The notes: generated by a model from the letters alone, not told the origin. Positions 1-7,719 are shown, counted from the first letter of the stretch. The stretch is 16,685 nt of DNA from Thiobacillus denitrificans (GCA_002403375.1 DHHQ01000022.1:1-16685), one strand, 5' to 3'. Translations and numbers: made by a program.

Positions 1-25
1 GGGGGCAGGGGGCAGGGGGCAGGGG
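1..25 (+). repeat. GGGGGCA heptamer array with G-quadruplex pattern
   Basis: Three exact copies of the heptamer GGGGGCA (1–7, 8–14, 15–21) are followed by a partial copy, GGGG (22–25). The result is four runs of at least four G separated by two-base CA loops, the textbook pattern of a very compact intramolecular G-quadruplex on the plus strand. The array is cut by the window start, so its real length is unknown. It lies just beyond the 3' end of pdxA and is separated from the C-rich array at 41–96 by a short spacer holding the 8-bp palindrome GAGCGCTC (31–38). Folding is inferred from the pattern only. Confidence 0.8.
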
Positions 26-40
26 CCTTCGAGCGCTCAT

Positions 41-96
41 TCCCTAACCCCTAAATCCTAGCCCCTAGCTCCTAACCCCTGAATCCTGACCCCTTC
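41..96. repeat. Degenerate C-rich heptad array with 14-bp super-period
   Basis: Eight consecutive 7-base units fit the pattern NYCCTNN without slippage, starting TCCCTAA (41–47) and ending CCCCTTC (90–96). From position 48 the units alternate strong and weak forms, giving 14-base repeats such as CCCCTAAATCCTAG (48–61), CCCCTAGCTCCTAA (62–75) and CCCCTGAATCCTGA (76–89). The array overlaps the last seven codons and the stop codon of pdxA on the minus strand. Bases 57–68 match 5622–5633 exactly in inverse orientation, so this is a dispersed family within the window. Confidence 0.8.
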
Positions 97-1070
97 CTCC
101 GAATCATCTCGATCGCGACCTCGATCGCCGTCAGCAGGCTGCCCGTCTCGGCGCGCCCGCTGCCGGCGAGGTCGAGCGCGGTGCCGTGGTCGACCGAGGT
201 GCGGATGAAGGGCAGGCCGAGGGTGACGTTGACGCCGGCGCCGAAGCTCGCGTACTTGAGCACCGGCAGCCCCTGGTCGTGGTACATCGTCAGCACCGCG
301 TCGCAGGGCTCGACGCGGATGCGCGAGAACAGGGTGTCCGCCGGCAGCGGGCCGACGAGGTCCATGCCCGCGTCGCGCAGGCGGGCCAGCGTGGGCTCGA
401 TGACGTCGATCTCCTCGCGGCCGAGGTGCCCCGATTCGCCGGCGTGCGGGTTGAGCCCGGCGACCAGGATGCGCGGCCGGGCGATGCCGAACTTGTCCCT
501 GAGGTCGGCGTCGAGGATGCGGAGGACCTCGGCCAGCAGCGCGGGCGTGATTGCGTCGGCCACCTCGCGCAGCGGCAGGTGGGTGGTGGCGAGCGCGACG
601 CGCAGCCCGCCGCCGGCGAGCATCATCACGACGCGCGGCGTGCCGCTGTGGTCGGCGAGGTATTCGGTGTGGCCGGTGAAGGCGAAGCCGGCGTCGTTGA
701 TGACGCCCTTGTGCACCGGCGCGGTGACCATCGCGTGGTACGCGCCGCGCATGCAGCCTTCGAGCGCGACGTCGAGCAGCGCGAGCACGTGCGCGCTGTT
801 GCCCGGGTCGAGCGTGCCGGGGGTGACGGGTGCGGCGACCGGAATATGGCGCACGTGCAGCGCGCCCGGGCGGTGCGGCGGGATGGCGTCGTCGGTCACG
901 AGCTCGACCTCGACACCGAGTTGCGCGGCGCGCGCGCGCAGCACGTCGGCGTCACCCAGCACGGTCAGGTGGCACGGCAGCGCGTGCTGCGCCAAGGCGA
1001 TGCAGAGGTCAGGGCCGACCCCGGCGGGCTCGCCGGCGGTGAGAGCGATGACGGGCAGCGTGGCGGCCAT
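72..1070 (-). CDS. pdxA: 4-hydroxythreonine-4-phosphate dehydrogenase PdxA
   Basis: PdxA oxidises 4-phosphohydroxy-L-threonine with NAD in the DXP-dependent route to pyridoxal 5'-phosphate, in the cytoplasm. The product of 332 residues is close to the E. coli length of 329. The N-terminal TAGEPAGVGPD, TAPVHKG (about 116–122) and FTGHTE motifs are present. The three histidines that bind the metal in this family are visible at about H164 (ATTHLPLR), H209 (NPHAGE) and H264 (MYHDQG). The start at 1070 is chosen because its protein begins right before the conserved TAGEPAG block; an in-frame ATG at 1103 would add 11 unconserved residues and overlap surA. Neither start has a good Shine-Dalgarno site. 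It follows surA by 7 bases, so coupled expression is likely. The last residues (K326–G332) and the TAG stop are encoded by the heptad array. Confidence 0.95.
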   Translation of the reverse strand: MAATLPVIALTAGEPAGVGPDLCIALAQHALPCHLTVLGDADVLRARAAQLGVEVELVTDDAIPPHRPGALHVRHIPVAAPVTPGTLDPGNSAHVLALLDVALEGCMRGAYHAMVTAPVHKGVINDAGFAFTGHTEYLADHSGTPRVVMMLAGGGLRVALATTHLPLREVADAITPALLAEVLRILDADLRDKFGIARPRILVAGLNPHAGESGHLGREEIDVIEPTLARLRDAGMDLVGPLPADTLFSRIRVEPCDAVLTMYHDQGLPVLKYASFGAGVNVTLGLPFIRTSVDHGTALDLAGSGRAETGSLLTAIEVAIEMIRRKGSGFRG

Positions 1071-1077
1071 CGGCGTG

Positions 1078-2409
1078 TCAGTCGAGCGGGCGCAGCTCGA
1101 CATAGGCCGAATCGCGGATCTGCCGGACCCAGTCCTGGAAGGCCTCCTCGGCCTTGCGCTCGCGGATCGCCTGGCGCGCCAGCAGCTTCTGGCGCTCCTG
1201 GGTCACGTCCTGGTCGCGGCGCTCCAGCACCTGGATCAGGTGCCAGCCGAAGGGCGACTGGATCGGCTCGCTGACCTGGCCTGGCTGCAGGGCGTTCATC
1301 GCCTTCTCGAAGTCGGGCACGGTGTCGCCCGGGTTGACCCAGCCGAGGTCGCCGCCCTTGGTGGCGCTGGCGTCCTCGGAGTGCAGGCGCGCCAGTTCGT
1401 CGAACTTCACCCCGTTGTCGATGCGCTCCTTGAGCTGCAGCAGGCGGTTGCGGGCGTCGGCTTCGGAGGTGAGCTCGTTGGTCTTGATGAGGATGTGGCG
1501 CGCGTGGGTCTGCGTCACGCTGAGGCTCGCGTCGAGTCCGCGCTTGTCGTAGAGCTTGAGGATGTGGAAGCCGTTGCCGCTCTTCAGCAGCGGCGCGACG
1601 TCGCCGGGCCGCAGCGGCTTCAGCGCTTCGGCGAACAGCGACGGCATCTTGCCGCTGGCGCGCCAGCCGATCGCGCCGCCCTGCAGGGCGTTGGGCGCGT
1701 CGGAATGACTGGCCGACAGCTGGGCGAAATCGGCGCCCTGGGCGAGCTGCGCGAGGACGTCCTCGGCACGGGCGCGGCGCGCCTGGATTTCTTCGGGCGA
1801 GGCGTTCTCGGGGACGGTGACGAGGATGTGGGCGAAGTTGTATTCGGTCTCCGCGCCCTGCTGCACCTGGGTCTGCAGGTAGCCCTCGATCTCGGCGTCG
1901 CTGACCGAGACGCGGTTGTCGACGTCGCGCTCGCGCGCGCGCGCGATCAGCAGTTCGTTGCGGATCGTGGCGCGCATGCCGTCGAGGCTCTGGCCTTCCC
2001 GCTCCAGCGCGGCTGCGAGGCCAGCCATGTCGAGATTGTTCTGCGCGGCGATGCGCTGCAGCGCGCGCTCGACCTGGGTCGGGTCGACGCGGATGCCGGT
2101 GCCGCGGGCGTGCTGCTGCAGCGCCAGCTCGGTGATCATGCGTTCGAGCAGCTGCTTTTCCAGCACTTCGCGCGGCGGCAGCGGCGTGTTCTGCCGCGAC
2201 AGGTTCTGCACCACCTCGGCGTAGCGCTTCGACAGTTCCAGGCGGGTGATGACCTCGTCGTTGACGACGGCGACGACTTGGTCGAGCGGCACCACCGCGG
2301 CGTGCGCGGGGGCCGGGCTCAGCATGCCGGGCAGCGGCGCGGCCGCGGCGATCAGCAGTGCCGCGGCCCAGTGCGGGCAGCGCCATTCAGGGCGTTTGAG
2401 AAATTTCAT
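1078..2409 (-). CDS. surA: Periplasmic chaperone / peptidyl-prolyl isomerase SurA
   Basis: SurA escorts unfolded outer-membrane proteins, LptD among them, across the periplasm to the Bam complex. From the ATG at 2409 the protein has 443 residues (E. coli 428). A signal peptide with a charged start (MKFLKR), a hydrophobic core and a likely cleavage after AHA at residue 37 is followed by the SurA N-terminal region. Two parvulin domains lie at about 187–290 (NFAHILVTV to GFHILKLYD) and 299–398 (ARHILIKT to GWHLIQVLE). An ATG eight codons upstream (2433) would place MFPDTGLA before the signal peptide and is disfavoured. The 5' end overlaps the 3' end of lptD by 23 bases, implying translational coupling with its client gene. 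Confidence 0.96.
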   Translation of the reverse strand: MKFLKRPEWRCPHWAAALLIAAAAPLPGMLSPAPAHAAVVPLDQVVAVVNDEVITRLELSKRYAEVVQNLSRQNTPLPPREVLEKQLLERMITELALQQHARGTGIRVDPTQVERALQRIAAQNNLDMAGLAAALEREGQSLDGMRATIRNELLIARARERDVDNRVSVSDAEIEGYLQTQVQQGAETEYNFAHILVTVPENASPEEIQARRARAEDVLAQLAQGADFAQLSASHSDAPNALQGGAIGWRASGKMPSLFAEALKPLRPGDVAPLLKSGNGFHILKLYDKRGLDASLSVTQTHARHILIKTNELTSEADARNRLLQLKERIDNGVKFDELARLHSEDASATKGGDLGWVNPGDTVPDFEKAMNALQPGQVSEPIQSPFGWHLIQVLERRDQDVTQERQKLLARQAIRERKAEEAFQDWVRQIRDSAYVELRPLD

Positions 2410-4576
2410 TGCTAGGCCTGTATCCGGGAACACTTTGTTTCAAAACGTCGAGCGGGTTGGCGCCGATGCGCCCCATGCCGGTGAGTTCCAGCTGCACGAA
2501 CAGCGCGTCGGTCGACTGGTCTTCCTTGGTGGCGAGACGCTGGACCACGCCGCGGACCGCCCAGCAGCCTGCATTGTACTCAAGCCCCGCCAGCCCCTCG
2601 ACCAGCTTGTCGTCCTGGAGCGAATAGTTGTAGCGGAACATGCCGTACCAGCGGCTGCCCAGCGGCCACTGCCCCGACAGGTCGACCTGCTCGGTGGTTT
2701 GGTCAATGAAACGGTAGCCGAAGTTCAGGGTGCGACCGGGCGCCGGGCGATACGAGGTGCCGAAGTTGCGGCGGATGACCGTGCCGTTCTCGGTGTCGAC
2801 CTGCAGCGCGGCATCGACGCGCCAGCTGCGCGTGATCTGCCCGCTGGCGGCGGCGAGCAGGTCGGTCGCGTTGCTCGAGCGCGGCGCCACCCCCGGCAGG
2901 GTGACCAGCTGGTCGCTGAAGTAGTAGCGCTGCCCGAGGGTGAACTGCAGGCGCTCGAGGCCGCTGTCGGCCTCGCTGAAGCGGCTGGTGACCGCGAGCG
3001 TGAGCTGGTTGGCGTCGTTGACCCGGTCGCCGCCGATGAACTGGTTCTCGGTGAACATCTGCGCGTAGCTGAAGTCGAGCAACGCGGTGTCGAACACCGG
3101 GATCGCGTCCTGGTCGCGGTAGGGCGCGTAGACGTAGTAGGCGCGCGGTTCCAGCGTCTGCTCGTAGTCCGCGCCGCGGAAGCGGAACTGGCGGTCGAAG
3201 GCGACGCCGGAATCGAGACTCGCGATCGGCAGGTTGCGCGTGATGCTGTCGTCGGCCGCACGGTCGTCGAGCGCGTAATAGGTGCTGTGCCAGCCGACCT
3301 GCGGCGTGAAGAAGCCGTAGGTGTTGGTGAGCGGCAGGCGCAGCGTCGGGTAGGCCAGCACCCGGGTGCCCTCGGTGAGGGAGGAGTGGGCGAAGCGGGT
3401 GGCCTCGCTCTCCAGCTTGAACTCGAGGCCGTTGCCGAAGCTTTGCAGGGTGCCGAGGCGGGCGTGCGGCAGCCGCGCGTAGGGCTCGGCGATGGGTTCG
3501 GCGGTCGAGTCCTGCAGCGTCTGGAAGCTTTGTGCCCTGAGCTCGGCCTGCCAGGCGCCCTGCTGGGTGGTGACCCAGAATTCGCGGTTGAGGTGTGACA
3601 GCGAGGTGGCGGAGATCAGGTTGGACAGGTCGCGGAAATAGTCGTCGTCGGACACCCGGTTGAACAGCATGCCCGCCTGGGTCGCCGCGCCGAGCCGGAA
3701 CGTGTTGCTGAGCGCCATGCTCCAGCGCGAGCGGTCGGCCTCGGCGTCGTCGGGCAGGTATTCGAGGCGGTTGACGCCCTGCAGGCTGGGCAGCAGGTAG
3801 CGGAATTCGCCGCCCAGCTGCACGCCGCGCTTCGACAGCAGGCGCGGGTGGAGGGTGGCGTCGTAGTTGGGCGCGAGGTTGAGGTAGTAGGGCACCAGCA
3901 GGTCGAAGCCGCTGCGCTCGGTGGTGCCGATGGTGGGGGCCAGCACCCCCGACTTGCGCGCGCCGCTGAGCGAGAAGTCCATCCACGGGGTGTAGAGGAT
4001 GGGCACGCCGAGGAAATGCAGCGACGCGCCGTGCGCGACGCCGAGGTCGCGCGTCTTGTCGATGTCGAGGTCGCGCACCTTGAGGAACCAGTCGGCGTCG
4101 TCGACCGGGCAGGTGGTGTAGGTCGCCTGCGTCAGCGTGAAGCGGTCCTTGTCGAGGAAGTCGATGCGCTCGGCTTCGCCGCGCCCCGGCTGGGTGGTGA
4201 AGCGGTACACCGGCCGGGTGAATTCGCCGCTGTAGGTGTCGAGGTCGAGCTTGAGTGCATCGCCCTCGACCTGCAGGGCCGGCTGCTCCAGGCGGACGTC
4301 GCCGCGCGCCTCGATTTCGTTGAGCGCGAAGTCGTAGCGCAGCCAGTCGGCGAAGAAGTTCTGCCCCGCCTGGCGGGCTTCGACGTGGCCACTCGCCTCG
4401 ACCACGTCGGGCGCGGTCGACTCGATCCGGTCGGCCATCAGGAACAGCGGCGCCTCCTTGCCGGCCGCCGCCGGGTCGCCCAGCTCGACGTCGCGCTTCA
4501 GCACGAGGCCCTCTGCGCCTGCAGTTCCGGCGGACAGCAACAGCGCGAAGAGGGCGAGGCCGGGCAGGGTGGACAA
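2387..4576 (-). CDS. lptD: LPS-assembly protein LptD
   Basis: LptD is the outer-membrane β-barrel that, with LptE, inserts lipopolysaccharide into the outer leaflet. The 729 residues comprise a signal peptide (about 1–21), an N-terminal OstA/jelly-roll domain (about 45–160, with LFLMADRIES and ASGHVEARQ repeats) and a large barrel rich in alternating aromatic/polar strands. The protein has only two cysteines, C156 and C671, one in each position type used for the inter-domain disulfide; E. coli LptD has four. The start is a TTG codon; an in-frame TAA lies seven codons further upstream with no ATG or GTG between. The signal peptide has no basic residue before its hydrophobic core, so the start deserves caution. 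It is divergent from amgK, only 35 bases away, and overlaps surA by 23 bases. Confidence 0.95.
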   Translation of the reverse strand: MSTLPGLALFALLLSAGTAGAEGLVLKRDVELGDPAAAGKEAPLFLMADRIESTAPDVVEASGHVEARQAGQNFFADWLRYDFALNEIEARGDVRLEQPALQVEGDALKLDLDTYSGEFTRPVYRFTTQPGRGEAERIDFLDKDRFTLTQATYTTCPVDDADWFLKVRDLDIDKTRDLGVAHGASLHFLGVPILYTPWMDFSLSGARKSGVLAPTIGTTERSGFDLLVPYYLNLAPNYDATLHPRLLSKRGVQLGGEFRYLLPSLQGVNRLEYLPDDAEADRSRWSMALSNTFRLGAATQAGMLFNRVSDDDYFRDLSNLISATSLSHLNREFWVTTQQGAWQAELRAQSFQTLQDSTAEPIAEPYARLPHARLGTLQSFGNGLEFKLESEATRFAHSSLTEGTRVLAYPTLRLPLTNTYGFFTPQVGWHSTYYALDDRAADDSITRNLPIASLDSGVAFDRQFRFRGADYEQTLEPRAYYVYAPYRDQDAIPVFDTALLDFSYAQMFTENQFIGGDRVNDANQLTLAVTSRFSEADSGLERLQFTLGQRYYFSDQLVTLPGVAPRSSNATDLLAAASGQITRSWRVDAALQVDTENGTVIRRNFGTSYRPAPGRTLNFGYRFIDQTTEQVDLSGQWPLGSRWYGMFRYNYSLQDDKLVEGLAGLEYNAGCWAVRGVVQRLATKEDQSTDALFVQLELTGMGRIGANPLDVLKQSVPGYRPSNEISQTP

Positions 4577-4580
4577 GGAG

Positions 4581-4586
4581 TAAAAT
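4581..4586 (+). promoter_or_regulatory. Possible -10 element for amgK
   Basis: TAAAAT is a five-of-six match to the sigma-70 -10 consensus and lies 25 bases before the amgK GTG start, inside the 35-bp lptD/amgK gap. No convincing -35 box is seen at the usual distance, where the sequence is the GC-rich 5' end of lptD. The assignment is tentative. Confidence 0.3.
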
Positions 4587-4611
4587 CCGGAAGTTCGTTA
4601 TTCGGAGCAGT

Positions 4612-5625
4612 GTGGCTGTGGAACGTTTGCAAGCATTACAGGACTGGGCCGCCGGGCAGCTGGGCGCGGATGCGCTGGACATCGCCCCGGCGTCGGCGGA
4701 CGCCAGCTTTCGCCGCTATTTTCGCGTCACCGCCAAAGGCCGCGATTATATCGTGATGGATGCGCCGCCGGCGCACGAGGACTGCCGGCCCTTCGTCGCG
4801 GTGGCGCGGCTGTTCGCCGACGCCGGCGTGCACGTCCCGCAGGTGCTGGGCGAGGACCTGGACCAGGGTTTCCTGCTGCTCACCGACCTCGGCGACACCA
4901 CCTACCTGTCGGCGCTGAACGACGCTGCGCTCGATCCCGGCGTCGCCCGCGAGCTGTATCTCGCGTCGAACGACGCGCTCGTCCGCATCCAGCAGGCGAG
5001 CCGCCCCGGCGTGCTGCCCGACTACGACCGCGCGCTGCTGACCCGCGAGCTGATGCTGTTCCCCGAGTGGTATGTCGCGAAGCACCTCGGTGTGACGATG
5101 CAGGATGCGCAGCGCGGCATCCTCGACACCGTGTTCGAGCGCCTGCTCGGCAACAACCTGGCGCAGCCGCAGGTCTACGTCCACCGCGACTGGCATTCGC
5201 GCAACCTCATGGTGGCCGACCCCAACCCCGGCATCCTCGACTTCCAGGACGCGGTCTACGGTCCGATCACCTACGACCTCGCGTCGATCTACCGCGACGC
5301 CTACATCCAGTGGGACGAGGAGATGCAGCTCGACTGGGTGATCCGCTACTGGGAGAAGGCGCGCGCCGCCCGCCTGCCGGTGCGCGAGGATTTCGGCGAA
5401 TTCTGGCGCGACTTCGAATGGATGGGCGCGCAACGCCACCTCAAGGTGCTCGGCATCTTCGCGCGGCTGTACCACCGCGACGGCAAGGACGGCTACCTCA
5501 AGGACATGCCGCGGGTGATGCACTACCTGCGCAAGGTCTGCGAGCGCTACGACGAGCTGAAGCCGCTGCTGTTCCTGCTCGACGCGCTGCAGGACAGGCA
5601 GCCGCAGGCGGGGTATACGTTCTAG
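4612..5625 (+). CDS. amgK: N-acetylmuramate/N-acetylglucosamine anomeric kinase AmgK
   Basis: AmgK phosphorylates MurNAc (and GlcNAc) at C1, feeding MurU in the cell-wall recycling route that bypasses MurA and underlies intrinsic fosfomycin tolerance in Pseudomonas. The 337-residue protein has the aminoglycoside-phosphotransferase fold. The Brenner motif is VHRDWHSRN (catalytic D193, N198), and the metal-binding motif is ILDFQDAVYGP (D210, D213). A lysine-poor N-lobe ends in FLLLTDLGDTTYL. The start is GTG at 4612 with GGAG at 4604–4607 (spacing 4); a second GTG at 4618 is spaced better (10) and is a possible alternative. The assignment over other APH-like kinases rests on murU directly downstream and lptD–surA–pdxA divergent upstream, the Pseudomonas arrangement. 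Its TAG stop opens a heptad repeat. Confidence 0.88.
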   Translation: MAVERLQALQDWAAGQLGADALDIAPASADASFRRYFRVTAKGRDYIVMDAPPAHEDCRPFVAVARLFADAGVHVPQVLGEDLDQGFLLLTDLGDTTYLSALNDAALDPGVARELYLASNDALVRIQQASRPGVLPDYDRALLTRELMLFPEWYVAKHLGVTMQDAQRGILDTVFERLLGNNLAQPQVYVHRDWHSRNLMVADPNPGILDFQDAVYGPITYDLASIYRDAYIQWDEEMQLDWVIRYWEKARAARLPVREDFGEFWRDFEWMGAQRHLKVLGIFARLYHRDGKDGYLKDMPRVMHYLRKVCERYDELKPLLFLLDALQDRQPQAGYTF

Positions 5626-5643
5626 GGGCTAGGGGCCAGGAAA
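5623..5643 (+). repeat. Short G-rich heptad repeat at the amgK stop codon
   Basis: Two exact copies of TAGGGGC (5623–5629, 5630–5636) and a degenerate third unit (CAGGAAA) begin exactly on the amgK stop codon. The 12-mer CTAGGGGCTAGG at 5622–5633 is the reverse complement of bases 57–68 in the array at the pdxA 3' end. In both cases the G-rich strand is the coding strand of the gene whose stop codon it overlaps. Confidence 0.7.
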
Positions 5644-5646
5644 ACC

Positions 5647-5661
5647 GCTGCCGCAGGCAGC
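5647..5661. other. Small perfect hairpin between amgK and murU
   Basis: GCTGCC (5647–5652) and GGCAGC (5656–5661) form a 6-bp perfect stem with a GCA loop in the 74-bp amgK–murU gap. No T-run follows, so it is not a convincing terminator. It may attenuate or stabilise the transcript, or be chance. Confidence 0.35.
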
Positions 5662-5699
5662 ACCGTCCCCGGCGCCCCTGACACAATCGCACAAGACAC

Positions 5700-6428
5700 A
5701 TGCGTACCGACACGACACACACTGCCATGATCCTCGCCGCCGGGCGCGGCGAGCGCATGCGGCCGCTGACCGACCACACGCCCAAGCCGTTGCTGGCAGT
5801 CGGAGGCAAGCCGCTCATCGTCTGGCACATCGAGCGCCTGCGCGCCGCGGGGTTCACGCATATCGTCATCAACCACGCCCATCTCGGGCAGCGAATCGAG
5901 GACGCGCTCGGCGACGGCGCCGCGCTCGGCGTGGCGATCGCATACTCGCGCGAGGTCAGCGCGCTCGAGACCGCGGGCGGCATCGCCACCGCGCTGCCGC
6001 TGATCGAGGCCGACGTCTTTCCGGTGGTCAACGGCGACATCTACTGCGAATACGATTTCGGCCTGCTGGCTGCGCCGATGGCGCGGCTCGCCGCCGGTCA
6101 CGACCAGGCGCATCTGGTGCTGGTCGACAATCCGCCGCATCATCCCGACGGCGACTTCGTGCTCGACGCCGGCCGGGTGAAGAACGCCGACGCGCCGCTT
6201 ACGCGACATCCGGCGCGCCTTACCTTCTCCGGCATCGGCGTCTACCACCGCGCGCTGTTCGCCCACACGGCGGCGGGCGAGAAGGCGCCGCTGGCGCCGC
6301 TGCTGCGGCTGGCGATCGACGCCGGGCGGGTGTCCGGCGAGCATTTCGGCGGCCGCTGGGTCGATGTCGGCACCCCGGCGCGCCTCACCACCCTCGACGA
6401 GGAACTGAGACAAGAGCATGCAGCCTGA
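5700..6428 (+). CDS. murU: N-acetylmuramate 1-phosphate uridylyltransferase MurU
   Basis: MurU makes UDP-MurNAc from MurNAc-1-phosphate and UTP, the step after AmgK in peptidoglycan recycling. The 242-residue protein has the sugar nucleotidyltransferase signature MILAAGRGERMRPLT (10–24) with K29 in TPKPLL, the metal-binding NGD (111–113), the sugar-site stretch LTFSGIGVY (174–182) and WVDVGT (220–225). Lengths and motifs agree with Pseudomonas MurU and not with the longer glucose-1-phosphate thymidylyltransferases. ATG 5700 is used, but M10 (5727) fits the usual family start nearly as well and neither has a clear Shine-Dalgarno site. The 3' end overlaps pepP by 11 bases. Confidence 0.88.
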   Translation: MRTDTTHTAMILAAGRGERMRPLTDHTPKPLLAVGGKPLIVWHIERLRAAGFTHIVINHAHLGQRIEDALGDGAALGVAIAYSREVSALETAGGIATALPLIEADVFPVVNGDIYCEYDFGLLAAPMARLAAGHDQAHLVLVDNPPHHPDGDFVLDAGRVKNADAPLTRHPARLTFSGIGVYHRALFAHTAAGEKAPLAPLLRLAIDAGRVSGEHFGGRWVDVGTPARLTTLDEELRQEHAA

Positions 6429-7719
6429 TTCCGCGATCTACCGTGCCCGCCGCCAGCGGGTCGTCGACGAGATGGGCGAGGGCGTGATGGTCATCGCCAC
6501 CGCACCGGAGGTGCCGCGCAACCGCGATACCCACTACCCCTACCGCCACGACAGCTATTTCTACTGGCTGACCGGGTTCAACGAGCCCGAGGCGGTGGTC
6601 GTGCTGATCGCAGGCCAGGAGCCGCGCCACATCCTGTTCTGCCGCGAGAAGCACGAGGAGCGGGAGATCTGGGACGGCTTCCGCTACGGACCCGACGCGG
6701 CGCGCGAGGTCTTCGCCTTCGACGAGGCCTTCGCCTACGACACGCTGGACGCCGAGCTGCCGAAGCTGCTGGAGAATCAGCCGACGCTCGCCTACATCAT
6801 CGGCCGCGAGATGGCCTGGGACACGCAGGTGATGGGCTGGCTCAACGCGGTGCGCGCGAAGGCGCGCAGCGGCGTGCACGCGCCGAACAAGCTCGTCGAC
6901 GCCCGCATCTGGCTCGACGAGATGCGGCTGGTCAAGGACGGCCACGAACTCGCGCTGATGCGCCGCGCCGCCGAGATTTCCGGCGAGGCGCACCGCCGGG
7001 CGATGCGCGCGACGCGGCCGGGCGGGCACGAATACGAGATCGAGGCGGAACTGCTGTCGGCCTTCCGCCGTGGCGGCGCCGAGGCGCCGGCTTACACCTC
7101 GATCGTCGCCAGCGGCGCCAACGCCTGCGTGCTGCACTACGTCTTCAACAACAAGCCGCTCAGGGACGGCGACCTGCTGCTGATCGACGCCGCCGCCGAG
7201 TTCGGCAGCTACGCGGCCGACATCACGCGGACCTTCCCGGTCAACGGCCGCTTCTCGGCGGCGCAGCGCGACGCCTACGAGCTCGTGCTCGCGGCGCAGG
7301 CGGCGGCGATCGCCGAAGTGCGTCCCGGCAACCACTGGAACAGCCCGCACGAGGCGGCGGTGCGCGTGCTGACGCAGGGCATGGTCGACCTCGGCCTGCT
7401 CGACGGCGAGGTCGACGGCCTCATCGAATCGAACGCGTACAGCCGCTTCTACATGCACCGCACCGGCCACTGGCTCGGCATGGACGTGCACGACGCCGGC
7501 GAATACAAGCTCAAGGGCGAATGGCGGCCGCTCGTGCCGGGGATGACGCTGACGGTCGAGCCGGGCCTCTACATCCGCCCGGGCGACGACGTGCCGGAGG
7601 CGTTCTGGAACATCGGCATTCGCATCGAGGACGACGTCGTGGTGACCGATACGGGCTGCGAGGTGCTGACGACGCCGCCCAAGACCGTTGCGGAGATCGA
7701 GTCATGGATGAAGGAGTGA
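6418..7719 (+). CDS. pepP: Xaa-Pro aminopeptidase PepP
   Basis: PepP is a cytoplasmic dimanganese aminopeptidase that removes an N-terminal residue preceding proline. The 433 residues (E. coli 441) carry an N-terminal aminopeptidase-P domain (about 1–130) and a C-terminal pita-bread M24 domain. The five metal ligands are identifiable as D257 (LLIDAAAEFG), D268 (ADITRTFP), H351 (HRTGHWLGMDVHD), E381 (LTVEPGLYI) and E404 (GIRIEDDVV). It overlaps murU upstream by 11 bases and ubiH downstream by 16 bases. The pepP–ubiH–second hydroxylase order is also found in E. coli. Confidence 0.96.
   Translation: MQPDSAIYRARRQRVVDEMGEGVMVIATAPEVPRNRDTHYPYRHDSYFYWLTGFNEPEAVVVLIAGQEPRHILFCREKHEEREIWDGFRYGPDAAREVFAFDEAFAYDTLDAELPKLLENQPTLAYIIGREMAWDTQVMGWLNAVRAKARSGVHAPNKLVDARIWLDEMRLVKDGHELALMRRAAEISGEAHRRAMRATRPGGHEYEIEAELLSAFRRGGAEAPAYTSIVASGANACVLHYVFNNKPLRDGDLLLIDAAAEFGSYAADITRTFPVNGRFSAAQRDAYELVLAAQAAAIAEVRPGNHWNSPHEAAVRVLTQGMVDLGLLDGEVDGLIESNAYSRFYMHRTGHWLGMDVHDAGEYKLKGEWRPLVPGMTLTVEPGLYIRPGDDVPEAFWNIGIRIEDDVVVTDTGCEVLTTPPKTVAEIESWMKE

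Noticed and set aside
1..96. CRISPR array or telomere-like repeat
   Set aside because: Repeats are 7-base units in direct tandem without spacers of 25–40 bases; the resemblance to CCCTAA telomere units is only compositional.
181..2415. Plus-strand open frame of 744 codons opposite pdxA and surA
   Set aside because: It is a GC-rich shadow frame: low-complexity Ala/Arg/Gly/Val-rich product without domains, fully opposite two well-identified genes.
2703..4682. Minus-strand open frame of 659 codons overlapping lptD
   Set aside because: Arg/Ala/Pro-rich shadow in another frame of lptD; only its first codons bear on the possible lptD start shift noted above.
5647..5661. Terminator after amgK
   Set aside because: The hairpin is short and lacks a T-run, and murU is expected to be co-transcribed with amgK.
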